Shown piece by piece: positions 27,582-36,281 of a DNA stretch of 64,000 bases; position 1 is the stretch's first letter, and each line of letters opens with the position of its first letter. The translations under genes were made by a program, and so were the position numbers. This stretch comes from Enterovibrio baiacu (GTDB lineage Bacteria; Pseudomonadota; Gammaproteobacteria; Enterobacterales; Vibrionaceae), in assembly GCF_004120195.1 (NCBI RefSeq), contig NZ_SCHN01000006.1, positions 62,001 through 126,000 on the forward strand, in the 5' to 3' direction. The notes beneath the pieces are model-generated. The model saw only the letters and a program-made list of their open reading frames with translations. It was not told the origin of the DNA and did no database searches.

Positions 27582-28546
27582 GCTCAACAACCACACAAAC
27601 CCTTAACGCCCAAGATGCACGCACCGTCATGACCAACATCAATGACGTTTACGCCACCCCAACGCCTTACACCGCGTTTGCTGATTGGAGCCGCTTCAAC
27701 CCCGCCTATGGCGACGACATTTTGTCTGACCCACAAAGCGCGATTGATTTGGCCAATGAGTTGGTCGCGCACTACAACCATTCAGAGTTTCACAAAATGG
27801 CGCCAGAGCGCGCTGACGATCTCGAATTGCGCTCGGTGAACGACATCATCGCGCGTTACCACGAACTGAACAGCGACGCTTCAGCGCCCGTCACCCCTGT
27901 GGGTGGACGCTGCCGCGACTTGGCGCTGCTGGTGTGTAGCCAATTTCGCGCCCAAGGCGTGCCCGCTCGCCTTCGCTTTGGCTTCACCCACATGTATTAC
28001 GACACAAAACGCGCGCTGGCAGACCATGTGGTGGTGGAATATTTCGATGAGGGACGCTGGAAGATCCTAGAGCCGCGCGGCAGCTCGCGTTTGATGGCAC
28101 ACCAAGATCTGGGCATTAACCCCATCGACGTTGATCCGAAGAAATTCATCAATGGCCCGCGAGCGTGGCACAACATCCGCAATAAAAACATGCGCGCAGA
28201 ATGGTTCAGCGGCACAACACCCAATGCACAAATGGGCTTGTGGTACGTGAGAAAAATCATGCTGTTTGATTTGGCGAGCCTGTGCCGATACGAAGCCGAT
28301 GTGTTCGATTTATGGGGCTATTTGACCGATTCAAAACCCGGCGTGATGCCGAAGTTCAAGCCGCACCTAGAGGCGCTCGACAGCATCGCCGCCACCGACT
28401 TTTTGGATGAGCAAGCCTTCGCCGAATGCTATCAACTGCTGGTGCAAGACGAACGCTTTTTGCCTGACGGTGAAATCAGCGTATCACCCACCCTTGGCAA
28501 ACGTTCAACCCTGTCAGTAAGGAAGGAAGACTATGTTCTATATTAG
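27578..28546 (+). CDS. Transglutaminase-like protein, possible amide synthase
   Basis: 322 residues. The papain/transglutaminase core is clear: GGRCRDLALLVCSQFRAQGVPARLRFGF (nucleophile Cys in G-R-C-R-D), then ADHVVVEYFDEGRWKILEPR with the catalytic His; the third position reads E-P-R where D-P-R is usual. Known precedents put such domains in natural-product assembly, for example AdmF of andrimid synthesis, which forms an amide from carrier-bound substrates. A similar role here is inference. The ATG at 27578 overlaps the upstream stop and has GGAG; a longer frame from 27536 lacks support. It overlaps the next gene by 14 bp. Confidence 0.75.
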   Translation: MSSTTTQTLNAQDARTVMTNINDVYATPTPYTAFADWSRFNPAYGDDILSDPQSAIDLANELVAHYNHSEFHKMAPERADDLELRSVNDIIARYHELNSDASAPVTPVGGRCRDLALLVCSQFRAQGVPARLRFGFTHMYYDTKRALADHVVVEYFDEGRWKILEPRGSSRLMAHQDLGINPIDVDPKKFINGPRAWHNIRNKNMRAEWFSGTTPNAQMGLWYVRKIMLFDLASLCRYEADVFDLWGYLTDSKPGVMPKFKPHLEALDSIAATDFLDEQAFAECYQLLVQDERFLPDGEISVSPTLGKRSTLSVRKEDYVLY

Positions 28547-29519
28547 TCGCAACATCACGGCTGACGCGCCGCGGGTGCTGAATGTGTTGGACGACCACGA
28601 TGCGCTGTTCCTGAGCGCATCCTCCGCCAAAGTGTTTAGCCAGTGGTATGGGTTTAACGAACTGCCGTTTTACGATCACACACCCTGTACCGAGTATTAC
28701 CAACAGGCGTTGCAAACCTACGTGGAATCGGACGATGCGAAAAGCAGCACTGCGCCGGCCACTGAACCTCACACTTACGATGCCGTGGTACATAACCATA
28801 CCGGCGCATTGTGCGGCGTGTTCGGCGAGCGCGTCATGCTGCGAAGCAGTCGCGCCACACTCAGCAACGACGATGCAGAAGACAGCAATTGGTTGCCCTT
28901 TTCCTCGTCTGCCGCCAAATGCGCCACGCCCATGCAGCTCATGAAATACTTCGAGCGCAACCGCGCCCTCAACAACATCTTGTTGGTCACGGGTGACATT
29001 GCAGACAACGTGGACATGCGCGTCAACCCCGTCGCCTTGAGTTCAGACACCATCAACATGGTGAAACTCAGCCGCACCCCGAGCGATATCTCCGTGTTGT
29101 CTGTCGCGACCTTGTTCGACGGCCAGTTTTCCGGCGGGATTTACCTTGAATCCAATGACGGTATTCAAGAGAAGTACAACGCGTTCTACCAAATCAACGT
29201 CGAGAAAGTGGTCGATCGCTGTTTAGCGGAGGCCAACCTCACCCGAGAAGACATTGATGTGGTGTTGCCACACAACGTGAACGCACAAACATGGAAGAAA
29301 TTGGCTGCAAAATTGGGCATCCCTATTGATAAGGTTTACACCAAAAACATCGCCCGATATGGTCACTGCTTCGGTGGTGATCTGTTCGTCAATCTCAATG
29401 ATTTGTATAACGAGTTAGATAGCCCCCAAACCGTCACCTGCTTGGCAGTTGCGGCAGGTATTGGTGCCTCATTTGGTGCCACCCTCTTCGGCATATCTAA
29501 AGGAAAGGAAACTGAATGA
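28533..29519 (+). CDS. KAS III-like (FabH-fold) acyltransferase C
   Basis: A 328-residue third member. Candidate nucleophile Cys130 in FSSSAAKCATPMQL, His247 in VVLPHNVNAQTW, and His278 in ARYGHCFGGDLFVNL, where FabH has the Asn of YGN. The C-terminal VAAGIGASFGATLFG is typical. A strong AAGGAAGGA lies before the start. The conserved GHC-[FY]-x-x-D signature shared by all three enzymes of this operon marks them as one subfamily. Confidence 0.75.
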   Translation: MFYISRNITADAPRVLNVLDDHDALFLSASSAKVFSQWYGFNELPFYDHTPCTEYYQQALQTYVESDDAKSSTAPATEPHTYDAVVHNHTGALCGVFGERVMLRSSRATLSNDDAEDSNWLPFSSSAAKCATPMQLMKYFERNRALNNILLVTGDIADNVDMRVNPVALSSDTINMVKLSRTPSDISVLSVATLFDGQFSGGIYLESNDGIQEKYNAFYQINVEKVVDRCLAEANLTREDIDVVLPHNVNAQTWKKLAAKLGIPIDKVYTKNIARYGHCFGGDLFVNLNDLYNELDSPQTVTCLAVAAGIGASFGATLFGISKGKETE

Positions 29520-30520
29520 GAGGTCGATTGAAGAAAATGAGTATTTTTCTGATTTCCACTATCGTCGTGCTTGGCGTTATCGTGTTGGCAGTTTTTCTGC
29601 TGCAACGCCCGCCCGTCGACCCCGCGCTAGAGAAAGGTTTACAGGTCTCTAAATTCACCGTGGAAGATGCAACAGGCCAAACCGAACTTACCGCCCAAGT
29701 GTGGCAAGTTCCCACTGAGAACGCGGAGCCACCAAAAGGCGTGATCTTGATGTCTCACGGGTTTTCCGCCACTGCAGGCACATTGCGTGTTTATGCCGCC
29801 CAACTGGCGCGCGCTGGCTATGTGGTCGCCGCCGTCACCCATGACGATCTCAAAGGTTTGCGCAGCGGCCTGGTAGAAAACGACCCCATGGTCGCAAGAC
29901 AGCGCCACTTGCAGCTATTGCTCGAACAGCTTTACGCGAGTGATGAACAAAACACCCTGCGCAACTTACCTGTTGGCATTCTGGGTTACTCCCTCGGTGG
30001 CTATGCCGCGCTCACCAGCACTGCATTTCCGCCAGTGCTCGACAAGCAACCCGCGTTTTGTGAAACCCAGCCACGCGGCGAAAACATCTTGTTATGTAAC
30101 CCGCGCTTTGGGCAACGCATTCAAGCGATTCTGGCACAAGAACCGAATGCCGCCGCTCGCAGCCAAACCCCAGCCATTCCAGCATCCGCCATTGCATTGC
30201 TTGCACCGGCTTACACGCAACTTGTGGACATGGCAGACCAAGAAAACACTCCACCCGTGTTTCTTGCCAACGGTCAGTTAGATGAATACGTGAGCCCGAC
30301 GGACATGCAATCCCTCGCGCAATCGCACAACTACATTAAGGCACACAAGGAGCTGGAAGATGCCGGCCATTATGTGTACCTCCCATCCTGCCCTTGGCCG
30401 CTCTCCCTCTTTATGGAGAACTGCAAAGACCCGAAACCGATTGAGCGCGCACCCAAGCAAACCGCGTTAGCGAACGAATTGGTGGCGTTTTTTGATGAGA
30501 ATTTAGTAGGCGCGAATTAG
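29516..30520 (+). CDS. Membrane-anchored alpha/beta hydrolase
   Basis: 334 residues, last gene of the operon. An N-terminal hydrophobic helix (about 9-29) anchors it facing the periplasm. The hydrolase domain has GVILMSHGFSA (oxyanion loop), nucleophile Ser in GILGYSLGGYAAL, Asp in FLANGQLDEYV and His in LEDAGHYVYL, so a complete dienelactone-hydrolase-like triad. Paired Cys in the lid region (AFCET, LLCNP) could form a disulfide, which fits the periplasm. It might process the exported product. The ATG overlaps the preceding stop. Confidence 0.82.
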   Translation: MRGRLKKMSIFLISTIVVLGVIVLAVFLLQRPPVDPALEKGLQVSKFTVEDATGQTELTAQVWQVPTENAEPPKGVILMSHGFSATAGTLRVYAAQLARAGYVVAAVTHDDLKGLRSGLVENDPMVARQRHLQLLLEQLYASDEQNTLRNLPVGILGYSLGGYAALTSTAFPPVLDKQPAFCETQPRGENILLCNPRFGQRIQAILAQEPNAAARSQTPAIPASAIALLAPAYTQLVDMADQENTPPVFLANGQLDEYVSPTDMQSLAQSHNYIKAHKELEDAGHYVYLPSCPWPLSLFMENCKDPKPIERAPKQTALANELVAFFDENLVGAN

Positions 30521-30891
30521 AACGAACGTCGGTGAGAAATAATACTGAATGGCGCTAAGCATGTCTGGATAGATGTGCTTAGTGTTGGTTCCTGGCACAA
30601 CCAGCCACAAGAACAACTCTCACACTGAAACCATCCCCTTGAATAACATCATTTTTTACCACTCATTGTTCAAAATTATGAGTCATATCAATAAGCCATA
30701 CTTCTATATGCCTTTATTATCACACCATGATGCGCTTGATGACCAGTTTACCTGTCATTCAGCATGCCTATTACCTATAACCGAAGATGATAATTAAAAT
30801 AAAAAAAATTTTTAAAGCTGATGATTTTTAATATTAATTACACAATCATAAAATTTTAATATAGATTGTTTATAAAAATTGGAGATAATAA
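30521..30891. other. AT-rich gap after the first biosynthetic operon
   Basis: About 370 bp, increasingly AT-rich toward 30891. A 74-codon open frame at 30573 has no family features or good start site and is not called. No clear terminator after the operon. GGAG precedes the next ATG. Confidence 0.4.
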
Positions 30892-31551
30892 ATGGTTTGG
30901 TTTTTTGGTAGAACCCATGAATTAAGCGAGCTAGACAGCTTAAATAGAGAATCTGAATTTAAGAGAAATGCAGTCGACATACTCTGCATTGATGACCAAG
31001 GTCTTCAATATGAAGAAATAATACGTCATCATGGTTTCAGCATTAGAGTGTTAAGAGATATTGAAGATATCAAATCTGTGGCAGATTACCCTATTGTAAT
31101 CTGTGATATTAAAGGTGTTGGCAAAGCTTTTAATTCTCCTTTTGAGGGAGGGCACATCATCCAAGAGATAAAAAAGCACTATCCTTCAAAAGTTGTCATA
31201 GCTTTCTCCGGCCATCAATTTGATGCGAAATACAATAAATACTTCAAGATGTCAGATTATGTCTTATCCAAGGATATAGACTCAGATCAATGGGTAGATA
31301 CTTTGGATGACACAGTGAGAAAAATCACATCACCAACAGAACAGTGGAAAAGAATACGCCAGTATTTAGTCGATAATAACACATCAACAAAAATTATATT
31401 CCAACTAGAGCAAGAATATATATCTGCCGTATTAAACAAAGACGCATCTAAATTTGCAAAGCCAAAAACCATTAATCTACTATCTCAAGATGTAAGGGGT
31501 GTAATTCAAGGTTTTATTGCCAGCCTAGTCTTTAAGTTGGTGATAGGTTAA
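30892..31551 (+). CDS. Receiver-domain-like protein with C-terminal extension
   Basis: 219 residues, strongly AT-rich codons. Residues about 27-135 look like a response-regulator receiver: DILCIDDQ (acidic pocket), IVICDIKG (candidate acceptor Asp), VIAFSGHQ (Thr/Ser position) and DYVLSKD (Lys). The rest is a helical extension without a DNA-binding motif, ending in a hydrophobic segment. Two bases separate it from the kinase-like gene downstream, so the two make one small system. Not assigned to a known pair. Confidence 0.6.
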   Translation: MVWFFGRTHELSELDSLNRESEFKRNAVDILCIDDQGLQYEEIIRHHGFSIRVLRDIEDIKSVADYPIVICDIKGVGKAFNSPFEGGHIIQEIKKHYPSKVVIAFSGHQFDAKYNKYFKMSDYVLSKDIDSDQWVDTLDDTVRKITSPTEQWKRIRQYLVDNNTSTKIIFQLEQEYISAVLNKDASKFAKPKTINLLSQDVRGVIQGFIASLVFKLVIG

Positions 31552-31553
31552 CA

Positions 31554-32606
31554 ATGAAAAATATTAGCGCATTCCCTGTATGGGATATTAATAATAACAA
31601 AATTATAGATGGCACATTTTTAAATGTATCAACGCAATGCCTTAAGGCAAAGACTAGAACTTGCGTGAAGCATTACGAAAAAATAAGAAACGTGAAAGGG
31701 TTTCACATTTGCCCCTTTGGGTTAACAAGTTACAGTACCGGAGATGCTGAACCTAGCTTATATTCATCCATTAAGGTTCAGGGATATTATGATGTAACCA
31801 AAACTAAAAAGTTACCAGATTATCTTCCTACAATGCCGCCTCAAGTTTTCCTTGCAAGCATCAACAAGTCGCGAGCACTGCTGAACAATCCTGTAAGAGG
31901 AAGTAAGATTGACTCTGATATGGTTGATTTTTCAATACATGAGGTGCGTAGATTCAATGGTGAAATAAAACGAGTCAGTGAAGAGCTTCTGCTAATCAAA
32001 GAGAACGATCTAGCTCATGTACAGAAGAAAGTTAAAAACATCTTTGCATCTAGCTCTTTAATATCTGTAAGGCTAAACGCTTTCGATCTAGAGGAAAACC
32101 CTGAAGTAATAACATCTCAGTCAAAGTTCAACACGGGTATTTTCAAGAAATTTCAAAAAGCCAGCCACTGCCTTGACACTTATGCTAGAGATAGAGGTGT
32201 AAGAATCATGCCGTTTCGCGGCACGTCACATATGACAATCGACATGTATCAAATCTTCGACCTCATTCCATTTGTCATCCTTGAGAACGCAATAAAATAC
32301 TCACCCGAAGATCAAAGCGTATCCGTACATTTTGAAGAGGTAAACCAGAGTTCTTTAAGTGTTTCAGTATCTTCTATAGGCCCCTGCAATACCGAATCCG
32401 AAATAGAGAAAATATTCTGTAAAAAGTATAGAGGAAATCAAGCTGAGTTATTTGATGGGACAGGTGGTGGGTATGGTTTGTATTTTGCCAAGATGATTTG
32501 TGATATGCACAATATCAAAATATCAGTTAAATCTGGAGCACCAATGTTCGAATTAAATGGCATTCAATTTGGAGATTTCACCTTAACTCTGGAAGTTGAA
32601 AGATAG
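31554..32606 (+). CDS. Histidine-kinase-like ATPase protein without membrane segments
   Basis: 350 residues, AT-rich, soluble. DFSIHEVRRFNGEI (about 125-138) looks like an H-box. The C-terminal HATPase domain has FVILENAIKYSP (N box), then GTGGGYGLYFAKMICD (G2 box). The N-terminal region contains Cys and His clusters (CVKHYEKIR, FHICPFG) that may bind metal or sense redox state. Partner of the receiver-like protein upstream. Gene content unlike the flanking operons; probably acquired by transfer. No output domain is encoded next to it. Confidence 0.65.
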   Translation: MKNISAFPVWDINNNKIIDGTFLNVSTQCLKAKTRTCVKHYEKIRNVKGFHICPFGLTSYSTGDAEPSLYSSIKVQGYYDVTKTKKLPDYLPTMPPQVFLASINKSRALLNNPVRGSKIDSDMVDFSIHEVRRFNGEIKRVSEELLLIKENDLAHVQKKVKNIFASSSLISVRLNAFDLEENPEVITSQSKFNTGIFKKFQKASHCLDTYARDRGVRIMPFRGTSHMTIDMYQIFDLIPFVILENAIKYSPEDQSVSVHFEEVNQSSLSVSVSSIGPCNTESEIEKIFCKKYRGNQAELFDGTGGGYGLYFAKMICDMHNIKISVKSGAPMFELNGIQFGDFTLTLEVER

Positions 32607-32978
32607 ATCATGCGGGGTGATGCATTTTAAATACTACTTTCCGTCACAATGACCCCCTATAACTCCTCCTTGAAAAGTGGGGAGGATCTAAGAGCCATTT
32701 AGCTCACGCTTCAGGCTCTTTCTCTTATCTCGAGACTCGCAATCTCACTTCTCGTCCCTTGCTCTTATCTCGACACTCGCAATCTCACCTCTAGTCCCTC
32801 GCGCTTATCTCACCTCTCGCCCCTGACCTATTACTCCTGTCGCAATACCACACATCATTCAACCGATGCATTGCGTCTGTATGCTACGTTCGTAGAGGCA
32901 TTCATGACGTATCGGGTAGGCTAGACCCGAGAATGAGCTATAAAACACCAATCTGCGCATAGACAGGGAGAAGAGGAA
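32607..32978. other. Gap with terminator-like hairpin and CTCG repeat before the GFA gene
   Basis: Bases 32677-32756 match 33363-33437 as an imperfect direct repeat: GTGGGGAG, then an AGAGCC/GGCTCT hairpin, then CTCTTATCTCG-type units. CTCG repeats continue to about 32822. The remaining bases hold the promoter of the GFA gene. No gene. Confidence 0.5.
32677..32756. repeat. Direct repeat, left copy, flanking the GFA gene
   Basis: An imperfect repeat of about 75-80 bp whose second copy is at 33363-33437. The shared part includes GTGGGGAG, the AGAGCC...GGCTCT hairpin and TTTCTCTTATCTCGA. Together the copies bracket the GFA gene. Confidence 0.6.
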
Positions 32979-33362
32979 ATGGAAGTGAAAAAGGTTCACA
33001 TCGCAAAATGTCATTGTGGCGCGGTCGAGCTTGAATTGCGGTTACCCAATGGCCTTGAAGACCCGCGTCGTTGTTCATGTTCTATGTGTCGGAAACGCGG
33101 TGCAATTGCAGCTTCAGTATTGTTAGAAAATTTAAAAATCATCAAAGGCGAAGAGAATCTGACGCTTTATCAGTTCAATACAATGACGGCAAAGCATTAC
33201 TTTTGTAAAACGTGTGGCATTTATACGCACCACCAAAGACGTTCGAACCCGCATCAATTTGCGATAAATGTTGCGTGTTTAGAAGGCATTAATCCCTACG
33301 ACCTAGAGCCTGTGAAAATCTACGATGGTATTCACCATCCCAAAGACTCGATTAATTTGTAA
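32979..33362 (+). CDS. GFA/CENP-V-family zinc protein
   Basis: 127 residues with the GFA fold, related to glutathione-dependent formaldehyde-activating enzyme. Zinc ligands are visible: CHCGAVE, CSCSMCRKRG and FCKTCGIYTHH. The C-terminal part (VACLEGINPYDLEP...YDGIHHP) fits family members that bind small thiol adducts. The substrate is unknown. Start with GGGAGAAGAGG upstream. The gene is flanked by direct repeats. Confidence 0.88.
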   Translation: MEVKKVHIAKCHCGAVELELRLPNGLEDPRRCSCSMCRKRGAIAASVLLENLKIIKGEENLTLYQFNTMTAKHYFCKTCGIYTHHQRRSNPHQFAINVACLEGINPYDLEPVKIYDGIHHPKDSINL

Positions 33363-33437
33363 CGTGGGGAGAACCAAAGAGCCAGCTCGCTTTGGCTCTT
33401 TCTCTTATCTCGACACTCGCGATCTCGCTTCTCGTCT
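33363..33437. repeat. Direct repeat, right copy, flanking the GFA gene
   Basis: Second copy of the repeat at 32677-32756, starting right after the GFA stop codon. Its AAGAGCCA...TTGGCTCTT hairpin followed by TTCT probably acts as the GFA terminator. CTCG-type units continue to about 33462. Confidence 0.6.
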
Positions 33438-33614
33438 TTTACCCCTATCTCGCCCCTCGTGACTTGCACGCCTTCCGCTTTTCGTTCAAAGAAAAATTCG
33501 CCATTGAGTGCGATTTCGAACGATTGACACACATCCCACTTTGCGACTTAAATCACCACTCTAAGACCAATACAGATACTATGTTCATGCTTGTTTAGCG
33601 GAAGATGAGACGGT

Positions 33615-34505
33615 ATGAGAAGTATCAGCAAGCTATTTGGGTTTGTTTTTCTTGCACTTGGTGTCAGCGTAAGTGCCATGGCTGATGATGGTCTAAGACA
33701 CTACACGGCGGAAAACACGGACATCAAAAAAAATATCTGCTTCGAAAAGGAGTCTGATACACGCTGCAATGGGGTGGTTCATGCTGTTGGTGAAGATGGC
33801 TCAACGCGTGAATGGTACGTAAGAGACGGCGCTCTCTACCAATTTAGAGCGTACACGCGTGACAAGCGGTTGTTCAGAGAAGAAGTGATAGCCGACCCTG
33901 CATCGAAAACGGTTACTGAATACTATGACGATGGTGAAAAGCAGGTTGTTTATTATCAGAATAATGAGCAAGTAAAATGGGAGTGGTATTACTCCAATGG
34001 GAATAAAAAATTCTCAAACAACTATAAAGAGGGATTTCCTGAGGGAGAATGGATAAATTTTCAAGAAAACGGCACCGTAAGCACCAAAGAAGTTTATAGC
34101 AATAATGCAAAGGACTATGTTGTTTCTCACTATTTCTTTGATGGTTCATTACGCTATACCAAGAACGTCACCAATGAATTAACGACGCGCGAAATATACT
34201 ATTACCACTGTAACAACGTAGAAAAAACTCTCGTCAATGATTGCCGTATTGCTCCAACCGCCACGTTAAAACACACGGCGTTTTGGGATGGTTTTGGTTT
34301 TGTCGAAAAGCGCATAACCTACAATGAAGACAACACGTTAGATATAAACGACAAAGCCCGCAGGGTAAAGGTGGAGTATGATTTCAATGGCGACAAGAAA
34401 ATGGAAGTAGTTCAAGAAAGAGAGGTTCATGACAATGAACCCGTCGGTGGGATTGGAATCCTATGGCGCGACGTGACAATTATTTTTGAGGCGTCTCCTT
34501 TTTAA
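33615..34505 (+). CDS. Exported MORN/YwqK-like repeat protein
   Basis: 296 residues with a signal peptide (about 1-23, SVSAMA-DDG). Residues about 100-175 contain imperfect YYSNGNKK-x-x-NNYKEG-x-x-EGEW-type repeats, like the MORN-related repeats of YwqK-family proteins. Function unknown. The C-terminal third has a possible calcium-binding-like DFNGDKKMEV. A single gene with AT-rich codons compared with the biosynthetic operons. Confidence 0.65.
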   Translation: MRSISKLFGFVFLALGVSVSAMADDGLRHYTAENTDIKKNICFEKESDTRCNGVVHAVGEDGSTREWYVRDGALYQFRAYTRDKRLFREEVIADPASKTVTEYYDDGEKQVVYYQNNEQVKWEWYYSNGNKKFSNNYKEGFPEGEWINFQENGTVSTKEVYSNNAKDYVVSHYFFDGSLRYTKNVTNELTTREIYYYHCNNVEKTLVNDCRIAPTATLKHTAFWDGFGFVEKRITYNEDNTLDINDKARRVKVEYDFNGDKKMEVVQEREVHDNEPVGGIGILWRDVTIIFEASPF

Positions 34506-34725
34506 TTAAAAGCGTCTAAAAGCACGAAAAAACCTCGCAAGCAAACAATTCCCAATAACGACGCATGTACCCGTGTTCACCTTTGCTAAGTTCAAACGAC
34601 GCAATGTGTTTTATTGCGCTTTCCTGTTGTTTTATTTAGGCGTTATTACAAAGGATCTTTCCGCTTTGACTGTGCGTCTACGTTTACAGCATTCAAATGT
34701 TCGAACATTCCTATAGGCGCTTACT

Positions 34726-35895
34726 ATGAGTCGTTTTGCAAAGGTAGCTTTCATTTTCGCTCTTATGTTTCCCGTGTATTCCCTTGCTGCAGATCTTCAA
34801 AACTTTCACGCCAATTTCCTCTTTACGGATTCAAGCGGGGGGAATGACGTGCACAATCGCGCCATCTGTAAATGTGAAAATATCTACCTAAAAAATCTCT
34901 CTACTCACGGCGCAAACAACAGCCCAATCGGCAATGCGTTGAACACAGGAACATACAAGGTGTTTCGCCGCGTGCCGTATCAATTGATTGCCACCTTCAC
35001 GGCGGACAGTTGGGCTTACGGTGAAGTGAAAAGTATTCAGGTATGCCAAAGCTTTACGGGCGGCGGGCTAAACCTCAGGGTGCAGCATTACGGCACTGGG
35101 ATTGCGGCGAATGCGGAGAGAGGCGACAACATCAATTTATCGACGTTTAAGCCCACCGTTTTGACCACACCAACACCGAGCACACAAGCCTGCCAAGGCG
35201 AGAATGTGCAACTCACCGCCACTGGCGCAGACGCGTATTCGTGGTCGCCCGCTTCGGGCTTGAATTCAAGCACCATTCCGAATCCCACTGCTTCTCTGAT
35301 GTCTTCCCAGATGTTTACGGTGACGGGCTCTAAAACATATAACCTGTCGAACATTTGGAGCCCCTCTTCTCTCACGTGCAGCAGCTCGCGAAGCGTTACC
35401 ATCAACGTTGAAAATATTTACGCGTGTGACCCCGGAAGAAAGGGAATGACATGGGAAAAGAACAGCGAAGGGGATGTCGCCGCGGTTGTGGATGTGGGCT
35501 GCGGGAACGGGGTAGACAAATGCGATCCGAGACAAGGGGATACGCTCTGCACTGAACGTCGCCCCGTGTTGTGTATTCACCCTTCTAATTTTACGAAACC
35601 CGAAGGCAACCTTGGTATTTATCAACCAGGGTGGCTAAGCGAACCGAATAAATATCATCAGTGGTCTGGCGGCGTTATCGCGACGTCTCCTGCGGTTTCC
35701 CCAGAAGCGGAGAATTTTGACTCGGTGAGTGAGGTGAACAAGTTCTGTGAGAAGACCTTTGGTGAAGACTGGCGCGTGGCTGAGTTTCATGACGGCTGGG
35801 GATGGAATTTCATGGCATACGGAAACCCGATCGAAACCTCTCGGTTTTGGGTAAACATCAACGATCAAGTCAACGGGAACTGTTGGATCAACTGA
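34726..35895 (+). CDS. Exported protein with an Ig/PKD-like domain
   Basis: 389 residues with a signal peptide (about 1-21, YSLA-ADL). The middle (about 150-225) looks like a beta-sandwich domain of the PKD/Ig kind (QLTATGADAYSWSPASGL...). The C-terminal part is Cys-rich and ends in a segment reading FCEKTFGEDWRVAEFHDGWG, which parallels the NWRVPSLTEL segment of the lipoprotein at 36940. The N-terminal part has paired Cys (CKCEN). Probably a surface or secreted protein; role unknown. Confidence 0.6.
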   Translation: MSRFAKVAFIFALMFPVYSLAADLQNFHANFLFTDSSGGNDVHNRAICKCENIYLKNLSTHGANNSPIGNALNTGTYKVFRRVPYQLIATFTADSWAYGEVKSIQVCQSFTGGGLNLRVQHYGTGIAANAERGDNINLSTFKPTVLTTPTPSTQACQGENVQLTATGADAYSWSPASGLNSSTIPNPTASLMSSQMFTVTGSKTYNLSNIWSPSSLTCSSSRSVTINVENIYACDPGRKGMTWEKNSEGDVAAVVDVGCGNGVDKCDPRQGDTLCTERRPVLCIHPSNFTKPEGNLGIYQPGWLSEPNKYHQWSGGVIATSPAVSPEAENFDSVSEVNKFCEKTFGEDWRVAEFHDGWGWNFMAYGNPIETSRFWVNINDQVNGNCWIN

Positions 35896-36031
35896 CCCAT
35901 ATTCCTGAGACGGACGCTGCGAGTTATCAAACCGTAAAGCAAAGTAAAGCTACGTAAATCGCCTTCTCATCCCAGTGAAAATGGCGATACTAGCGCCGAA
36001 ACTTGAGTTCTAACTAAAAGGAAATAACTCA

Positions 36032-36169
36032 ATGAAAAAACTCGCAATTGGCGCTTTGGTTCTGTTTGGTTTGATGGGAACGGCATTTGCGTTTGATGGG
36101 CATTGGACACACGGTTTGGATATGCCGAGCTTCTCAATATTCGGGTGTGACCATGGCGGTCACTACTAA
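36032..36169 (+). CDS. Very small exported peptide
   Basis: 45 codons: an evident signal peptide (MKKLAIGALVLFGLMGTAFA) followed by a mature peptide of about 25 residues rich in His and aromatic residues (three His near HWTHG and GGHY, one Cys). AAAGGAAA lies upstream at good distance. No hit from memory. It could be a metal-binding or bacteriocin-like peptide, or an unremarkable small secreted protein. Confidence 0.55.
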   Translation: MKKLAIGALVLFGLMGTAFAFDGHWTHGLDMPSFSIFGCDHGGHY

Positions 36170-36238
36170 ACGAATACCCCTTTGCCAGCCTCTGCATTCT
36201 GGCTGAAATCGACGCATAACATATGCTAAGAACGAAAA

Positions 36239-36260
36239 GGCCGCTGATTTCTCAGCGGCC
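36239..36260. terminator. Hairpin after the small peptide gene
   Basis: GGCCGCTGA / TCAGCGGCC with a TTTC loop. The identical 22-bp hairpin recurs at 38525-38546. It lies between the plus-strand peptide gene and the end of the minus-strand acetyltransferase gene. Confidence 0.65.
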
Positions 36261-36281
36261 ATTTATCGGCAGTTCGAATAT

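Noticed and set aside
30573-30797. 74-codon open frame in the AT-rich gap
   Set aside because: No ribosome site or family feature, and composition consistent with non-coding AT-rich DNA.
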